A stretch of DNA of 64,000 bases from Atherinomorus stipes. Taxonomy: Eukaryota > Chordata > Actinopteri > Atheriniformes > Atherinidae. A program made the translations under genes and the position numbers. Positions 1-10,350 of the stretch are shown one piece after another. The stretch covers positions 1-64,000 of the forward strand of contig JALJCO010010246.1 in NCBI GenBank assembly GCA_023101725.1, written 5' to 3'. Within the stretch, counting starts at the first letter, position 1; every line of letters starts with the position of its first letter. The notes under the pieces are model-generated. The model worked only from the letters and a program-made list of their open reading frames with translations, had not been told where the DNA came from and ran no database searches.

Positions 1-1380
1 TTTATTTGAAAGCGCCTTCTCAAGACACCCAAGGACACTGTACAGGAGGATAAAACAATTAAAAACAGGAAGCTAAAACAGTAAAAACACAAGCATAAGA
101 GGTACCACAGAAAACAAAATTACAGGAAATATAACAGGGAAAAAACAACATTGGAATGATGCATATGGATTTAGGTGGAATAAGACTGTCTGAACAGGAA
201 GGTTTTGAGTCTGGATTTGAAATGAGGGAAAGAGTCCAGAGTCCAGAGATCAGGAGGGAGGGAATTCCAGAGATGGGGAGCAGAGCGACTAAATGCCCGG
301 TTCCCCATTTTGACAAGACAGGCTGGGGGAACGGAGAGCTGGAAGGTGTGGGAGGATAGGGAGTGGGTAGGGGTGTTAACATGAAGGAGATCAGAGATGT
401 AAGATGGAGCCATGTTGTGGAGGGCCTTGAAAGTAGTGAGTAGTAGTTTGAAGATGATCCTTTGTTTGATGGGGAGCCAGTGGAGTTGTTGCAGGATGGG
501 AGTGATATGATGAGAAGTGGGGGTCCGTGTAATCAGGCGTGCTGCAGAGTTTTGAAGGAGCTGCAGTTTCTGGAGGGACTTATTTGGGAGGCCGAAAAGA
601 AGTGAATTACAGTAGTCAATGCGAGAAGTGATAAGGCTGTGAACAAGGATGGCGGTGGTTTGGGGAGTGAGAGAGGGACGGAGACGAGAGATGTTACGCA
701 GGTGGAAGTAGGCAGACTGGGTGATGTTGTTAATGTGAGCCTGGAAGGAGAGTGTCCTTGTCAGGGACGACACCCAGACTCTTAACCTGAGGGGAGGGGA
801 GGACAGTTGAGTCATCGAGGGTAATGGAGAAGTTATTGGCTTTGGAAAGAGTGTGAGGTGTGCCTACTAGGAGGACTTCAGTTTTAGAGCTGTTCAGTTT
901 GAGGAAGTTGGATGAAAACCAAGAATGGATTTCTTGAAGACAGAGGGTGAGGGAGGTTGGTGGGAGTGAAGTTGAGTAGAGAGGTAGAGCTGGGTGTCGT
1001 CCGCATAGCAGTGGAATTTGATGTGATGCTTATGGAGGATATAGCCAAGAGGGAGGATGTAGATGATAAACAGGAGGGGCCCCAGGACAGAACCTTGGGG
1101 CACAACAGTAGAAACGGGTAAGAGGATGGATTTATGAGATTTGAGTTGTATAAACTGTGTCCTGTCAGAGAAATATGAAGTGAACAAGGCTAGAGGGGTG
1201 TGGCTGATACCGATGGATGATAATCGACTGAGGAGAGTGGTGTGGGAAATGGTGTCAAAAGCTGCTGTAAGGTCCAGGAGAATGAGAATGGAAAGTAGTC
1301 CAGAATCAGAAGCCATGAGGAGGTCGTCAGAGATCTTGATGAGTGCAGTTTCAGTACTGTACAGGGGACGGAAGCCAGAT

Positions 1381-1484
1381 TTTTTTTTTTTTTGTTATAC
1401 TTGTATGATCCCCGAGGGGAAATTAGGGCTCTGCATTTTACCCATCTCTACTGTGGGGACAGAGAGGAGGGGGTGTACGAAGGC

Positions 1485-1519
<35 letters not shown>

Positions 1520-1547
1520 CGGGGGGGGGGGGGGGGTCCCGTGCCCA
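1381..1547 (-). mobile_element. SINE 3' fragment plus G tract inserted in the LINE
   Basis: The LINE coding sequence stops matching after the codons for EQFQ (about 1548) and resumes as [15 protein letters not shown] at about 1380, so the intervening bases are an insertion. Its 1385-1460 part, reverse complemented, matches the SINE tail at 59842-59905 (ATGGGTAAAATGCAGAGCCC and CGGGGATC), ending in a T run (poly-A on the SINE strand). The tRNA-like head is not recognisable; a long G run takes its place. Confidence 0.75.
1487..1536. repeat. Poly-G run (about 50 G with one C)
   Basis: Almost uninterrupted G from 1487 to 1536 with one C at 1520. Such a run could fold as a G-quadruplex, but it is also a typical place for sequencing or assembly error. 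Glycine-rich and proline-rich reading frames across it are artefacts of the run. Confidence 0.9.
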
Positions 1548-3480
1548 TTGAAACTGTTCGTAAATATTGTTGGACATCAGGTGGTTGTGGAGTTGGGAGG
1601 CAACAGATTTTTCCAGAATTTTGGACATAAAGGGTAGATTGGATATGGGACGTAAGTTGTTGAAGTTGGTGGGGTCCAGGCCAGGTTTTTTCAGAATTGG
1701 GGTGACTGTGGCGGTTTTGAGTGCAGAGGGGACTAAACCAGAGCTTAAAGAGGAGTTGATGATTTTGGTGATGAGAGGAGAAAGTGAAGAGCAGCAGGAT
1801 TTAACCAGGGTAGACGGGAGAGGATCGAGGTGACATGTGGAAGGTTTGGATTTATGAATAAAGTCAGAGATGGCTTGAACAGAGGGAAGGTCAAAACGGG
1901 AGAGGGTGGTTGTAAGAGATGGGTAGGGGGTAGCGAGGTCACCTCCAGAAACTGCAGCTCCAGATGAGGTCAGGTGTTTATGGATATCTGTGATTTTGGA
2001 GATGAAAAAAGACATGAGTTTATTGCAGAAGTCATGGGGTTGCATGTGATGGGGAAGAGAGTCAGGAGGTTTGGTGATGGAGGTGGGAAGGGAGAAGAGG
2101 GTTTTGGAGTTGTGATGATTGGAGTGGATTAAGTTGGAGTAGTATGCAGATTTGGCGGAGGAGAGGGAGGTCTTGTACAGTGTAATGTGGTCCTTGTACA
2201 TATTTCTATGAATGGTGAGTCCAGTTTTATTGGCAAGGCGTTCCAGCTGATGACCGCGAGATTTAAGTTGACTTAGAGCAGGAGTAAACCAGGGAGCTGA
2301 GTGGGAGAAGGAGACTGACCTTGATTTCAGGGGAGCATAGGTGTCCAGGAAAGTATGGAGATTTTGATTGTAGTGGGAATTCAGGTCACCAGGTGAACAG
2401 CAGGCAGATACATTGGGGAGCTTATTGATGTCATATGCAAAGGTGTCAATATTAATGTCCTTTACATTCCGGAAGGAGATGATGCGAGGGAGGATGATTT
2501 TAGACAGTGGGAGGTTAATGTTAAAAGTAATAAGCATGTGATCAGAAAACGCAACGGTATGAGATTTACAGTCAGAGGGGGTAATGCCAGAATAACAGTC
2601 TAAATCTAGAATATTATTTTTACAGTGAGTTGGGAAGTTGATGTATTGATGTAGGCCAAAGCTTTCCAGGCAGGATGAGAAGTCTCTGGAAAGAGGAGCA
2701 CTGATATTGTCCATGTGAATATTGAAATCACCCAAAAGGATCAGATTATGAGAGATGGTTGAAAGATGTGTGAGGAGCTGAGAAAAGTCATTCAAAAAAA
2801 TCCTTATTATATTCGGGAGGACGGTAGACGGTGGTAACAACTGTGTGAGAGGGCCTGGGCAGCAGTGAGGCAGAGTACTCAAAAGAAGAAAAGACAGGAG
2901 CAGCAGGAATTGGCACGACCTTCCAGCTCTCACGATAAAGCAATGCGAGACCTCCGCCGCGTCCAGAAGCACGAGGCAGGCAAACGTAAACAAAGCCAGG
3001 TGGGGCAGACTCATTAAGGGAAATAAAATCATTAGGCAGCTGCCAGGACTCTGTTAAGCATAAAAAAAATCAAGATTATGATCCGCAATGGCGTCTCTGA
3101 TTAAAAGTCCCTTATTATTAAATGAGCGGATGTTGAGGAGACCGAAGGTGATGGTGGCGGAGTTGATTTTGGAGGCAGGGTTAGCCACCTTGGGTAAGCT
3201 AGCCAGGGTTGTGCGATTAGCATCCCGGCGAGCATGCCGAGAGTGGCAGCGTGTGGTAAGCAGGGTCGGTATGGAGGGATCGGGGTTCCTGTGAAGGAGA
3301 TCCGTGGTGGATGTATCTCCGGTTGGGCTGAAAGGTGATGTCGGAGGAGATGGAGCAACCATTTGGAGGCTGAAGGACAGCGACATGGTGACGGAGCTTC
3401 AGAAGTTCGGCAATGGAGCACTGGAACAGGACGTCAGCTTGCAGTTGGGCAAGTGACAACTGCATCTCAAGTCCAGTAAC

Positions 3481-4759
3481 ACAACATAAAAGTCATGAGT
3501 TCATGCCTTTAAATTAGAGCTAATTCTTCAAGGAAATGTTATGTGCATATTTATATCAAAAGTTTGAAGAAAATGGAAAAAGGGAAAAGAAAAATGCAGT
3601 GATTGTTAGACTTGCCTTGACTTCTAATTCATTGTTGATTATTTAAACTGACAGTATTTTTCGTTGCGTCTCTAGAACTTCATTTTTGTCGTTATTGTCT
3701 ATCCAGTTTTGTTGCTCATGAAAGACAAGAAAGGATTCTCATATTTCTCCCTCTGCAGAACAAACTACTGAACATTCCAAGTGATCTGGAGCAATGTCTG
3801 TGTAAAAGAAAAGAGAGCAAGTATAAGCTGGGCTGCCTCGATCTTTGATCCATCACATGGAATGGCATCAAGAACCATAATTTGAAACCTGCATTGTGGC
3901 AGACAAATCTCTATTCCAGATGGGGTTTTTTTTGTTGTTTTTCTTTTTCTTTTTGGAAGATGAAAAAGACTATCCAGACTGTCATCAGAAACTAGCCCCA
4001 AAAACACTCTGCGATGGTGAGGATTTGTATCAGTGCCCTTGGGAAAGCTGATTCACACTTCTGTGATAGCATCTTTAAAGGAGATATATATTTTGAGATT
4101 TGAAAGCAGCATATTCTGCCTTCGTGATGACATCCTTCATTCTTCGGTCATACATCTTTCATGTTCATGCACTCCGGAACTTTCCTCATCAGATGTTGTT
4201 TGAGATACTGGAGCTAATACTGTTGAAGATAATATTCCTTCAACACACACCTTAAGATGTCTTTGACAGAAGAATAGGACAAACCATTGCTTGAAATAAT
4301 GTTTAATTTTGAATCCTCAATCCCAGGATGTCTTTTAAGACTTGTAAGACCGAATAGTCATTGAAAAGTGGTACAAGTTTTAGATTTTTCTGGTTTGAGG
4401 TTGCATTACAAAACTTATCTGGGCTAAATTTCAGTTATTCATAAGATATAGTATGCTTGATTCAAACTCTGAATTCTCATTTGCACATAAAAACCTGAGC
4501 ATCATGTAAATGATATGATTTCTTAATTTTAACCACTTTCAGGGCTGACTTTATGCTCAAACACAAGAATGTGTGCACTAACTTAATTTAGTGTTGGAAT
4601 CACAGGCCTACTGGGAGAAGCTCAGTCTATCCAATAGTAACAGCTTACTAACTCAGCACCCATTTGGTTTCACTGATAAATGTTAATCATACAAATAGAC
4701 TCTTTGCATTAAGGGGACATTCATGTATTTGTCTCATTTTCTGCTGTAGGCTCATGATT
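3481..4759. other. No gene recognised (AT-rich)
   Basis: Unique-looking AT-rich DNA. A TTAAAGGAG near 4076 resembles the left terminus of the TTAA MITEs described elsewhere, but I find no matching right end. No coding similarity is seen. Confidence 0.5.
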
Positions 4760-4887
4760 TTAAAGGATAACTTTCTTTTTTTCAATCTGGACCATATTTC
4801 TAGGAGTTTATACATGCATTTACTTACCGGTAAAATTTCTGTATCACTTTGACTCCTTTGGGTGATATTTCATTGAATTTCCATCCA
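4760..4887 (+). mobile_element. T2-type TTAA MITE, left end only
   Basis: Starts with TTAA-AGGATAAC and continues through a T run, ATCTGGACC, TTTCTAGGAGTTTATAC and a stretch matching the left terminus of the complete copy at 36003-36664. The match stops near 4887, where the tandem array begins. No right end is found. Confidence 0.75.
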
Positions 4888-4894
4888 TGTAAAA

Positions 4895-6003
4895 AAATGT
4901 AAAAAATACATTAAAAATCTATAAAGACCTAAAATCAGGAAACAAATTGGTGTATCTTGGCCAGCTTGGGTAGTACTATAATCCTGATATGGTTTGGGGT
5001 CAATCGGTCATATGACCTCAAAGGTATTGAGCAAAAATGCTAATATTTACAGTAAAAAATACATTAAAAATCTATAAAGACCTAAAATGACAAATTAATT
5101 GGTGTATCTTGGCCAGCTTGAGTAGTACTATAATCCTGATATGGTTTGGGGTCAATAGGTCACATGACCTCAAAGGTATTGAGCAAAAATGCTAATATTT
5201 ACAGTAAAAAGTACATTAAAAACCTATAAAAACCTAAAATGACAAATTAATTGGTGTATCTTGGCCAGGTTGGGTAGTACTATAATCCTGATATGGTTTG
5301 GGGTCAATAGGTCACATGACCTCAAAGGTATTGAGCAAAAATGCTCATATTTACAGTAAAAAATACATTAAAAATATATAAAGACCTAAAAAAAAATAAT
5401 TATTGGTGTACCTTGGCCAGGTTGGGTAGTACTATAATCCTGACCTGGTTTGGGGTCAAAACGTCACATGACCTCAAAGTTATTGAGCAAAAATGTTAAT
5501 ATTTACAGTAAAAAATACATTAAAAATATATAAAGACCTAAAATAAAAGAAAATAATTGGAGTACCTTGGCCAGGTTGGGTAGTACTATAATCCTGACCT
5601 GGTTTGGGGTCAATAGGTCATATTACCTCAAAGGTATTGAGCAAAAATGCTAATATTTACAGTAAAAAATACATTAAAAATATATAAAGACCTAAAATCA
5701 AAAATTAATTGGTGTACCTTGGCCAGCTTGAGTAGTACCATAATCCTGACATGGTTTGGGGTCAATAGGTCACATGACCTCAAAGGTATTGAGATAAAAT
5801 GCAAATTTTTACAGTTAAAATTTTTTTAAAAAAAATCTATAAAGACCTAAAATCCAGCACAAAATGGTGTATGTTGACCTGCTTGGGTAGTACTATAATC
5901 CTGACCTTGTTTTTGGTCAATAGGTCACATGACCTCAATGCTATTGAGCAAAATGCTCATTTTTACAGCAAAAAATGCAATAAAATCTATAAAGACCTAT
6001 GTT
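4895..6003 (+). repeat. Tandem array, about 7.3 units of ~152 bp
   Basis: The anchor ATAAAGACCT (or a one-base variant) recurs at 4921, 5074, 5225, 5378, 5530, 5684, 5839 and 5989, giving periods of 150-155. Each unit also carries TAGTACTATAATCCTGA and a near-palindromic GGTCACATGACC block. Units differ by scattered substitutions and short A-rich indels, so the array is old enough to have diverged but not homogenised. Confidence 0.95.
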
Positions 6004-6057
6004 GTAGCCTATTGCTCAGTTTTTAACACTGTTTGTCAGATGACCTTAAATTGTTTA

Positions 6058-6130
6058 GCAGTTTCATTCAGTGTTGCCAAGTTCCCTTGTTATCATAACA
6101 AGGGGACTTGGCAACACTGAAAGCAACTGC
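6058..6130. repeat. 73-bp near-perfect palindrome at array centre
   Basis: Arms of about 36 bases (GCAGTTTCATTCAGTGTTGCC on the left and its near reverse complement on the right) meet at about 6094 with almost no loop. Only a few mismatches or single-base gaps are seen. It could extrude as a cruciform. Confidence 0.9.
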
Positions 6131-6295
6131 TTGATGAGCAACTTCTTCTTCATTATGTGGCTTTGGAATATCGTTGTGGGTTGCATGTTTTGCAGCTTGT
6201 TTTGTCAATTGGACTTCTAACTACACTTTGTTAAAAAAATCTCTCCATTCTCTATCATCTGTGCACTATGAAGCAAAACGCCACTTAATTTTTCA

Positions 6296-6785
6296 TTTTA
6301 GGTCTTTATATATTTTTACTGTAAATATGAGCATTTTTGCTCAATACCTTTGAGGTCATGTGACCTATTGACCCCAAACCATATCAGGATTATAGTACTA
6401 CTCAAGCTGGCCAAGATACACCAATTAATTTGTCATTTTAGGTCTTTATAGATTTTTAATGTATATATTACTGTAAATATTAGCATTTTTGCTCAATACC
6501 TTTGAGGTCATATGTCCTATTGACCCCAAACCAGGTCAGGATTATAGTACTACCCAAGCTGGCCAAGATACACCAATTAAATTTCTATTTAAGGTCTTTG
6601 TAGATTTTTAATGTATTTTTTGCTGTAAATATTAGCATTTTTGCTGAATACCTTTGAGGTCATGTGACTTATTGAACCCAAACCAGGTCAGGGTTTTAGT
6701 ACTACCCAAGTTGGCCAAGATACACCAATTATTTATTTTTATTTTAGGTCTTAATATATTTTTAATATATCTTTTACTCTATATG
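6296..6785 (-). repeat. Inverted tandem array, three-plus units
   Basis: Reverse complements of the unit at 4895-6003. The anchor AGGTCTTTAT (or a variant) recurs at 6300, 6440, 6592 and 6746, spaced 140, 152 and 154. The last partial unit ends near 6782 with the mirror image of the left outer end. Confidence 0.92.
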
Positions 6786-6789
6786 ATTA

Positions 6790-7265
6790 CTCATACACCA
6801 ATTCTGATATATATACAGTTGTATATATAATGTTGGGATGGAATTTTGCTGCACAAAACTATCTATTCAGAGAAAACAGAGAAACAACCTGTAGTTTCAT
6901 GCTACGAAGTGGTTTCTGTGCATATACCGTAAAGCCTACGACAGAAGCGCACTCAAAATTTAAGAGCGACTGGCTTGACTACGTGAAAACGAGAGGCGGC
7001 TGGCTTGACCGCAGTTCGGTCTCAGAGGTCGGATGGATGCGACATGCCCGTACAGACCGCAATTGCCTCGACACAGATCAGATATGTATCTGATTCAATA
7101 CCACATTTAGCCAGAATCCGATCCAAAAATGTCAGATTCAATGCAACTTGCGCTGTTCACACGGTCAGAGGCAGATCAGATCAGATATGGGTCACATTTG
7201 AGATCGGATTCAGGTCATATTTACCTGCGTGTAGCCAGAAGGACAGAAAAGATCACCATAATCTT
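6790..7265. other. Unrecognised sequence, possible MITE remnant
   Basis: Less AT-rich than its surroundings, with repeated CAGATCAGATATG-like words near 7075 and 7175 (ACAGATCAGATATGTATC and CAGATCAGATATGGGTC). This wording looks like a fish DNA-element remnant, but I cannot name it or find termini. Short open frames here show no recognisable domain. Confidence 0.3.
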
Positions 7266-7269
7266 CCAT

Positions 7270-7345
7270 TTTAGAATAAGATAACATAAACTTTATTGTC
7301 CCACAACGGGTAATCTGTCTTGGGCTTTTAGAATCACATTATCAA
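7270..7345 (-). mobile_element. LINE/SINE 3' end fragment
   Basis: Contains AAACTTTATTGTCCCACAA followed by GGGTAATCTGTCTTGG; on the reverse strand this ends in GGGACAATAAAGTTTATGTT. This resembles the 3' tail shared by fish non-LTR elements and their SINE partners. Only the tail is present. Confidence 0.55.
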
Positions 7346-7689
7346 AGCGAACGAACCAAAATAAAATACATTTTAATTAAATAGTCATTAATTAGCCTAT
7401 TTTTTAAATGCCAAGGAGCCGCATCAGCGACCCCTGGCCTAGGCTATATCATATTAATTCTTGCTTTTAGAAGACAATTACGCCATAAGTTTAACCACTA
7501 GCCAGATGTTACTGTAACCTAAAGAAGCGCGCACGCACGCACGCACCCGCACACACACGTGTGGTGATTCTCTCCAAAATGCAACTTGCAGTGATTAAAA
7601 GTATAGCCGAAAAAAAACTTTATTAAAAGTAAACAAATAAATAAAACTAATAAAATAGAAGTAGTAAAATATTAAACGGTCTAAAATGG
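7346..7689. other. No gene recognised; short GCAC/CA microsatellite
   Basis: AT-rich apart from a GCACGCACGCACGCACC run followed by CACACACACGTGTG at about 7527-7563. Confidence 0.5.
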
Positions 7690-8045
7690 TTGTGTCTGTG
7701 GCCCCCTCCTTTTGGCGCCTGCGCACGTTAGGCCGTCGGCTTCCTCGGGACAACACGGCCGCTTTTCTGACTCTGGGCAGCCGCTCTCACGGCGGCCGTC
7801 CTCCAGCTCACGACAGCCACACCTCTCCGCTCACCACCATCACCTGAGCCCCCTGACCCTCTGAGCCCTCTGAGCCCCCTGAGCCCCCTGAGCCCGGGCA
7901 TCCGCCACCCAACTGCTGCGCCTTCTTCTCCAACGTTTTGCCCCGTCAGTCCTCTCTCGTCTCTCTGCTGTCCGCACATCGGCTTAAAAACAGCTGTTAT
8001 CAGTTTGATCAGGGGAGGTGCCTTCCCTCCAGGTGCTGCCAATCA
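7690..8045. other. GC-rich island with GAGCCCCCT minisatellite
   Basis: GC- and CpG-rich block inside AT-rich DNA. At 7845-7895 a 9-base unit of the type TGAGCCCCC is repeated about six times. A 104-codon reverse-strand open frame crosses it (GLRG repeats), but it has no recognisable domain and its length is expected from the composition. It may be a small CpG island or part of a mobile element. Confidence 0.4.
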
Positions 8046-8164
8046 GTTCATTAAAAGTTTTTGTTTTATTAATCAAAATGAAAGATTAAAAAAAACATTC
8101 CATTATTTATTTTTGGAATTTTCGTTTATCTAATTTAGTTTAAAAACAAAAAAACCAACAAACC

Positions 8165-8965
8165 ACCTGTTTTTTCATTTTTTTACATTTTGTTTTGTAA
8201 TATTTCTTTCTAACCACAATTCAAAATCAGTGTCATGATTTTCATAGAATTTCTATTTACTGTTACTTTTGTCAATTTATGTGTAAATTGAGTAATTTTG
8301 AGGACAACTGTACATATTTTGTCAGATGAAAGAAACAAACTGGCCAGGTTTTACTGAGGTTGGTGTTCTAAAAAGTCTGTAAACGTGTGAATGTACTATT
8401 TTACTGGTAAGAAATAGTAGTGAGTGACTAGCAGTGAGTTCATGAGCTGGTCAGAAACTCACAGTAGGGAAGGACATGAACTAGTTTATTTGGCAATATT
8501 TTTGTCCTTATTGTAATTACTTAAATTAGAAGCTGCTCATAAATATTCCACCTTTTGTTTAGTTTATCTTAACTAGGTTGGCCGCTGCCAGGTTTATTAA
8601 TAATACTTGTGCCCCCCCACCTTTGAAATCAAAATTTCGTCCTTGCTGACAGCACATCTGTTATATTTCACAGTTAGCTGTTTTGTACATTAAAAATCTA
8701 TAAAGAGTACCATGCTCATAAACAGAGTACTAAAATACCTGTCAACAGGTGCAGATGTCTGATTAAACAATACAGAAAACACATGATTGCAGTGATTGCC
8801 CCAAAATTTTGCTCAACCATATTTTAGTTCAGGAGCCCCATCAGGCTTGTTAACTTGTTTTATTTTTGTTTATTTTTTAATATTTCTCATATATCACAAG
8901 TCAAAATCAATGTCATGATTTTCAACATTTTTATGTATTACTTTTCTCAATTATTAGTTTACTGA
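8165..8965 (+). repeat. Pair of diverged direct repeats (8165-8290 and 8850-8965)
   Basis: Both copies share a T-rich lead, AATATTTCT, TCAAAATCA(G/A)TGTCATGATTTTCA and a TACTTTT.TCAATT block in the same order. About 560 bases lie between them, including at 8688-8706 a short piece matching the start of the 4.9-kb array unit (ACATTAAAAATCTATAAAG). They look like a local segmental duplication or two copies of an unknown repeat. Confidence 0.6.
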
Positions 8966-9027
8966 CAGCTGATTTTCTGCATCTTTAATGGGAGTGTGTC
9001 TAAAATTTCAGCCCGTATTGTGTGTGT

Positions 9028-9030
<3 letters not shown>

Positions 9031-9076
<46 letters not shown>
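9031..9076. repeat. (TA)n microsatellite
   Basis: Uninterrupted TA dinucleotides over about 46 bases, preceded by TGTGTGTATACA and followed by CACA. Confidence 0.95.
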
Positions 9077-9081
<5 letters not shown>

Positions 9082-9586
9082 GCTGGTGGTTGGTGGGCGT
9101 CAATTTATGAATTGTGGCAAATGGCGGGGGCCAGGATTGGCACCGTGGTTGGTGTAGCTGCGGTGGTTTGTTACCCTCGCCAAGGAGGTAATGTTTTCAG
9201 TAGTGTTGGTTTGTCCGTCCGTCTGTCCGTCCGTCCTGTCCGTCTGTCAGCAACTTTACAGAAAAAGTGCTGGACGGATTGACTTAAAATTTTCACCAGC
9301 AGTGTGGCTCAGCTCAAGGACAAACCCATTAAATTTTGGTGGTGATCCAGATCACCTTCTGGATCCAGGAATTTTTTTAAGGATTCTTTAAGTTGAATAA
9401 GGTGAACTGTGTGCATCTGTGAAGAACTGTAAGTAACTAGTTGTATTTCTGCCTGAACAGGATGTTTATTTAGCCTTCAATATTATTTAGCTGATTTGCT
9501 TATTCTTAAAGGGAACTTCGTTTTTTTTCAATCTGGACCTATTTTCTAGCTTGAAATATGTTCATTTACTCACCCAGACAGTTTTT

Positions 9587-9820
9587 CACCAATGTTTTGT
9601 TACGAAACATTAGTCGGACCCCCCCTGTGAGCTCGAAGCGGCTTTTTCGTGGTGATTTGTCCTTTATTTACAAACTTTTTACAGCGCCGGCTTTGATGAC
9701 GTCACTGTTATGCGTAACCATAACAAGAAAACATCTGTAAATAAGGGCAAATCACCATGAAAAAGCCGCTTCGAGCTCACAGGGGGTTCTGACTAATGTT
9801 TTGTAACAAAACATTGGTGA
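9587..9820. repeat. Internal inverted repeat of the MITE
   Basis: The left arm (ACCAATGTTTTGTTACGAAA near 9587, then CTGTGAGCTCGAAGCGGC and a GTGGTGATTTG block) returns inverted at 9735-9820 (CAAATCACCATG, GCCGCTTCGAGCTCACAG, AACAAAACATTGGT). The loop of about 50 bases carries TGATGACGTCA, a perfect CRE-like palindrome core. Confidence 0.9.
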
Positions 9821-10084
9821 AATGAAGAAGTTTGTGGCAGATAATGCCTTATTTAGAGGCTGGACGTGGTTGCCCAATCTCTGCCATTATATTGGACAGA
9901 CGCTGATCTGGAGTGGATCTAAATATCTCCCGAAGGAATTCAAGTTGCACCAAAACTGTCTGGGTAAGTAAGAAAGGAATAATGTATGGAACGCAGGTCA
10001 TCATGGGGAAATACTGACCAACAGGGCGAATGCAGACCCCGACGCAAAGCGGAGGGGTCTGCTTAAGTTGCATAGGCCGGTCGG

Positions 10085-10350
10085 GGAACTTGTTGCATAG
10101 CAACGTTTGTTAGTTGAGTGACGGTGGCTGGAATTTGTGCTAGCATCGGCTATTCCTGTATGTTAACCTGAACATTTCCTTATCTGCTGTTCTGATGTTT
10201 TACGCTAAGAATAAGATAGTTCCCCACAGTCGGGGCACCTGTATCTTAGCAACGTTTGTTAGTTGAGCCATAGCGGCTGGAATTTGGCCTAACGCCGGCT
10301 ATTTCTGTAGGTTGAACGGGACATTTCCTTCTCTACTGTTAGCTGTATGC
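10085..10350 (+). repeat. Internal duplication inside the MITE
   Basis: AGCAACGTTTGTTAGTTGAG occurs near 10099 and 10251, each followed by a GCTGGAATTTG stretch, a CGGCTATT block and ACATTTCCTT. The spacing is about 152 bases. The second copy has diverged by scattered substitutions. Confidence 0.8.

Larger units (their letters stand above)
171..3388 (-). pseudogene. Broken L2 ORF2 (endonuclease + reverse transcriptase)
   Basis: Remains of the LINE ORF2 polyprotein, which nicks target DNA and copies the element RNA in place. Seen in several reading frames: an endonuclease start LLNIRSFNNKGLLIRDAI (near 3150), the endonuclease motifs GDFNIHMD (near 2715) and SDHM (near 2530), RT block LRPISNLPFMSKILEK (near 1620), RT motif [13 protein letters not shown] (near 1255), motif [16 protein letters not shown] (near 1085) and the catalytic motif C YADDTQLY (near 1000). 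The C-terminal block with WNSLPPDLW and [10 protein letters not shown] ends near 190. The frame is lost between the endonuclease pieces near 3050-2830, at the SINE insertion, and again between 894 and 815. Catalytic motifs survive but no continuous protein can be made. Confidence 0.9.
1..3480 (-). mobile_element. L2-clade LINE, 3' end at window edge
   Basis: Non-LTR retrotransposon on the reverse strand. Read in that direction it has an endonuclease region (near 3100-2500), a reverse transcriptase region (near 1750-890) and the C-terminal block typical of L2 elements (near 815-190). The 3' end lies at or just beyond base 1: on the reverse strand the last bases read AAGGCGCTTTCAAATAAA, like the short AT-rich tails of fish L2 elements. 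The 5' boundary near 3480 is approximate, and no promoter or ORF1 is seen, so it is probably 5' truncated. A SINE fragment plus a G run interrupts it at 1381-1547. Confidence 0.9.
4890..6785. repeat. Fold-back-like element built of inverted tandem arrays
   Basis: Forward units occupy about 4895-6003 and inverted units about 6296-6785, around a unique spacer (6004-6295) that holds a palindrome at 6058-6130. Both outer ends read, from outside in, as close variants of GTAAAAAATACATTAAAAAT followed by the same unit start, so the structure has symmetric termini. This is the architecture of fold-back (FB/TU) elements, whose terminal inverted repeats are made of direct subrepeats. No target duplication was identified and no coding sequence lies inside. 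The family is not one I recognise. Confidence 0.7.

Noticed and set aside
1141..1637. Forward glycine-rich open frames
   Set aside because: They read antisense LINE sequence into the 50-base G run; the glycine comes from poly-G.
4895..6785. CRISPR-like array
   Set aside because: Units are contiguous ~152-bp repeats without unique spacers, in a vertebrate genome.
7728..8042. 104-codon reverse-strand frame in the GC-rich island
   Set aside because: GLRG repeats come from the GAGCCCCCT minisatellite; no known domain, no splice or polyadenylation context.
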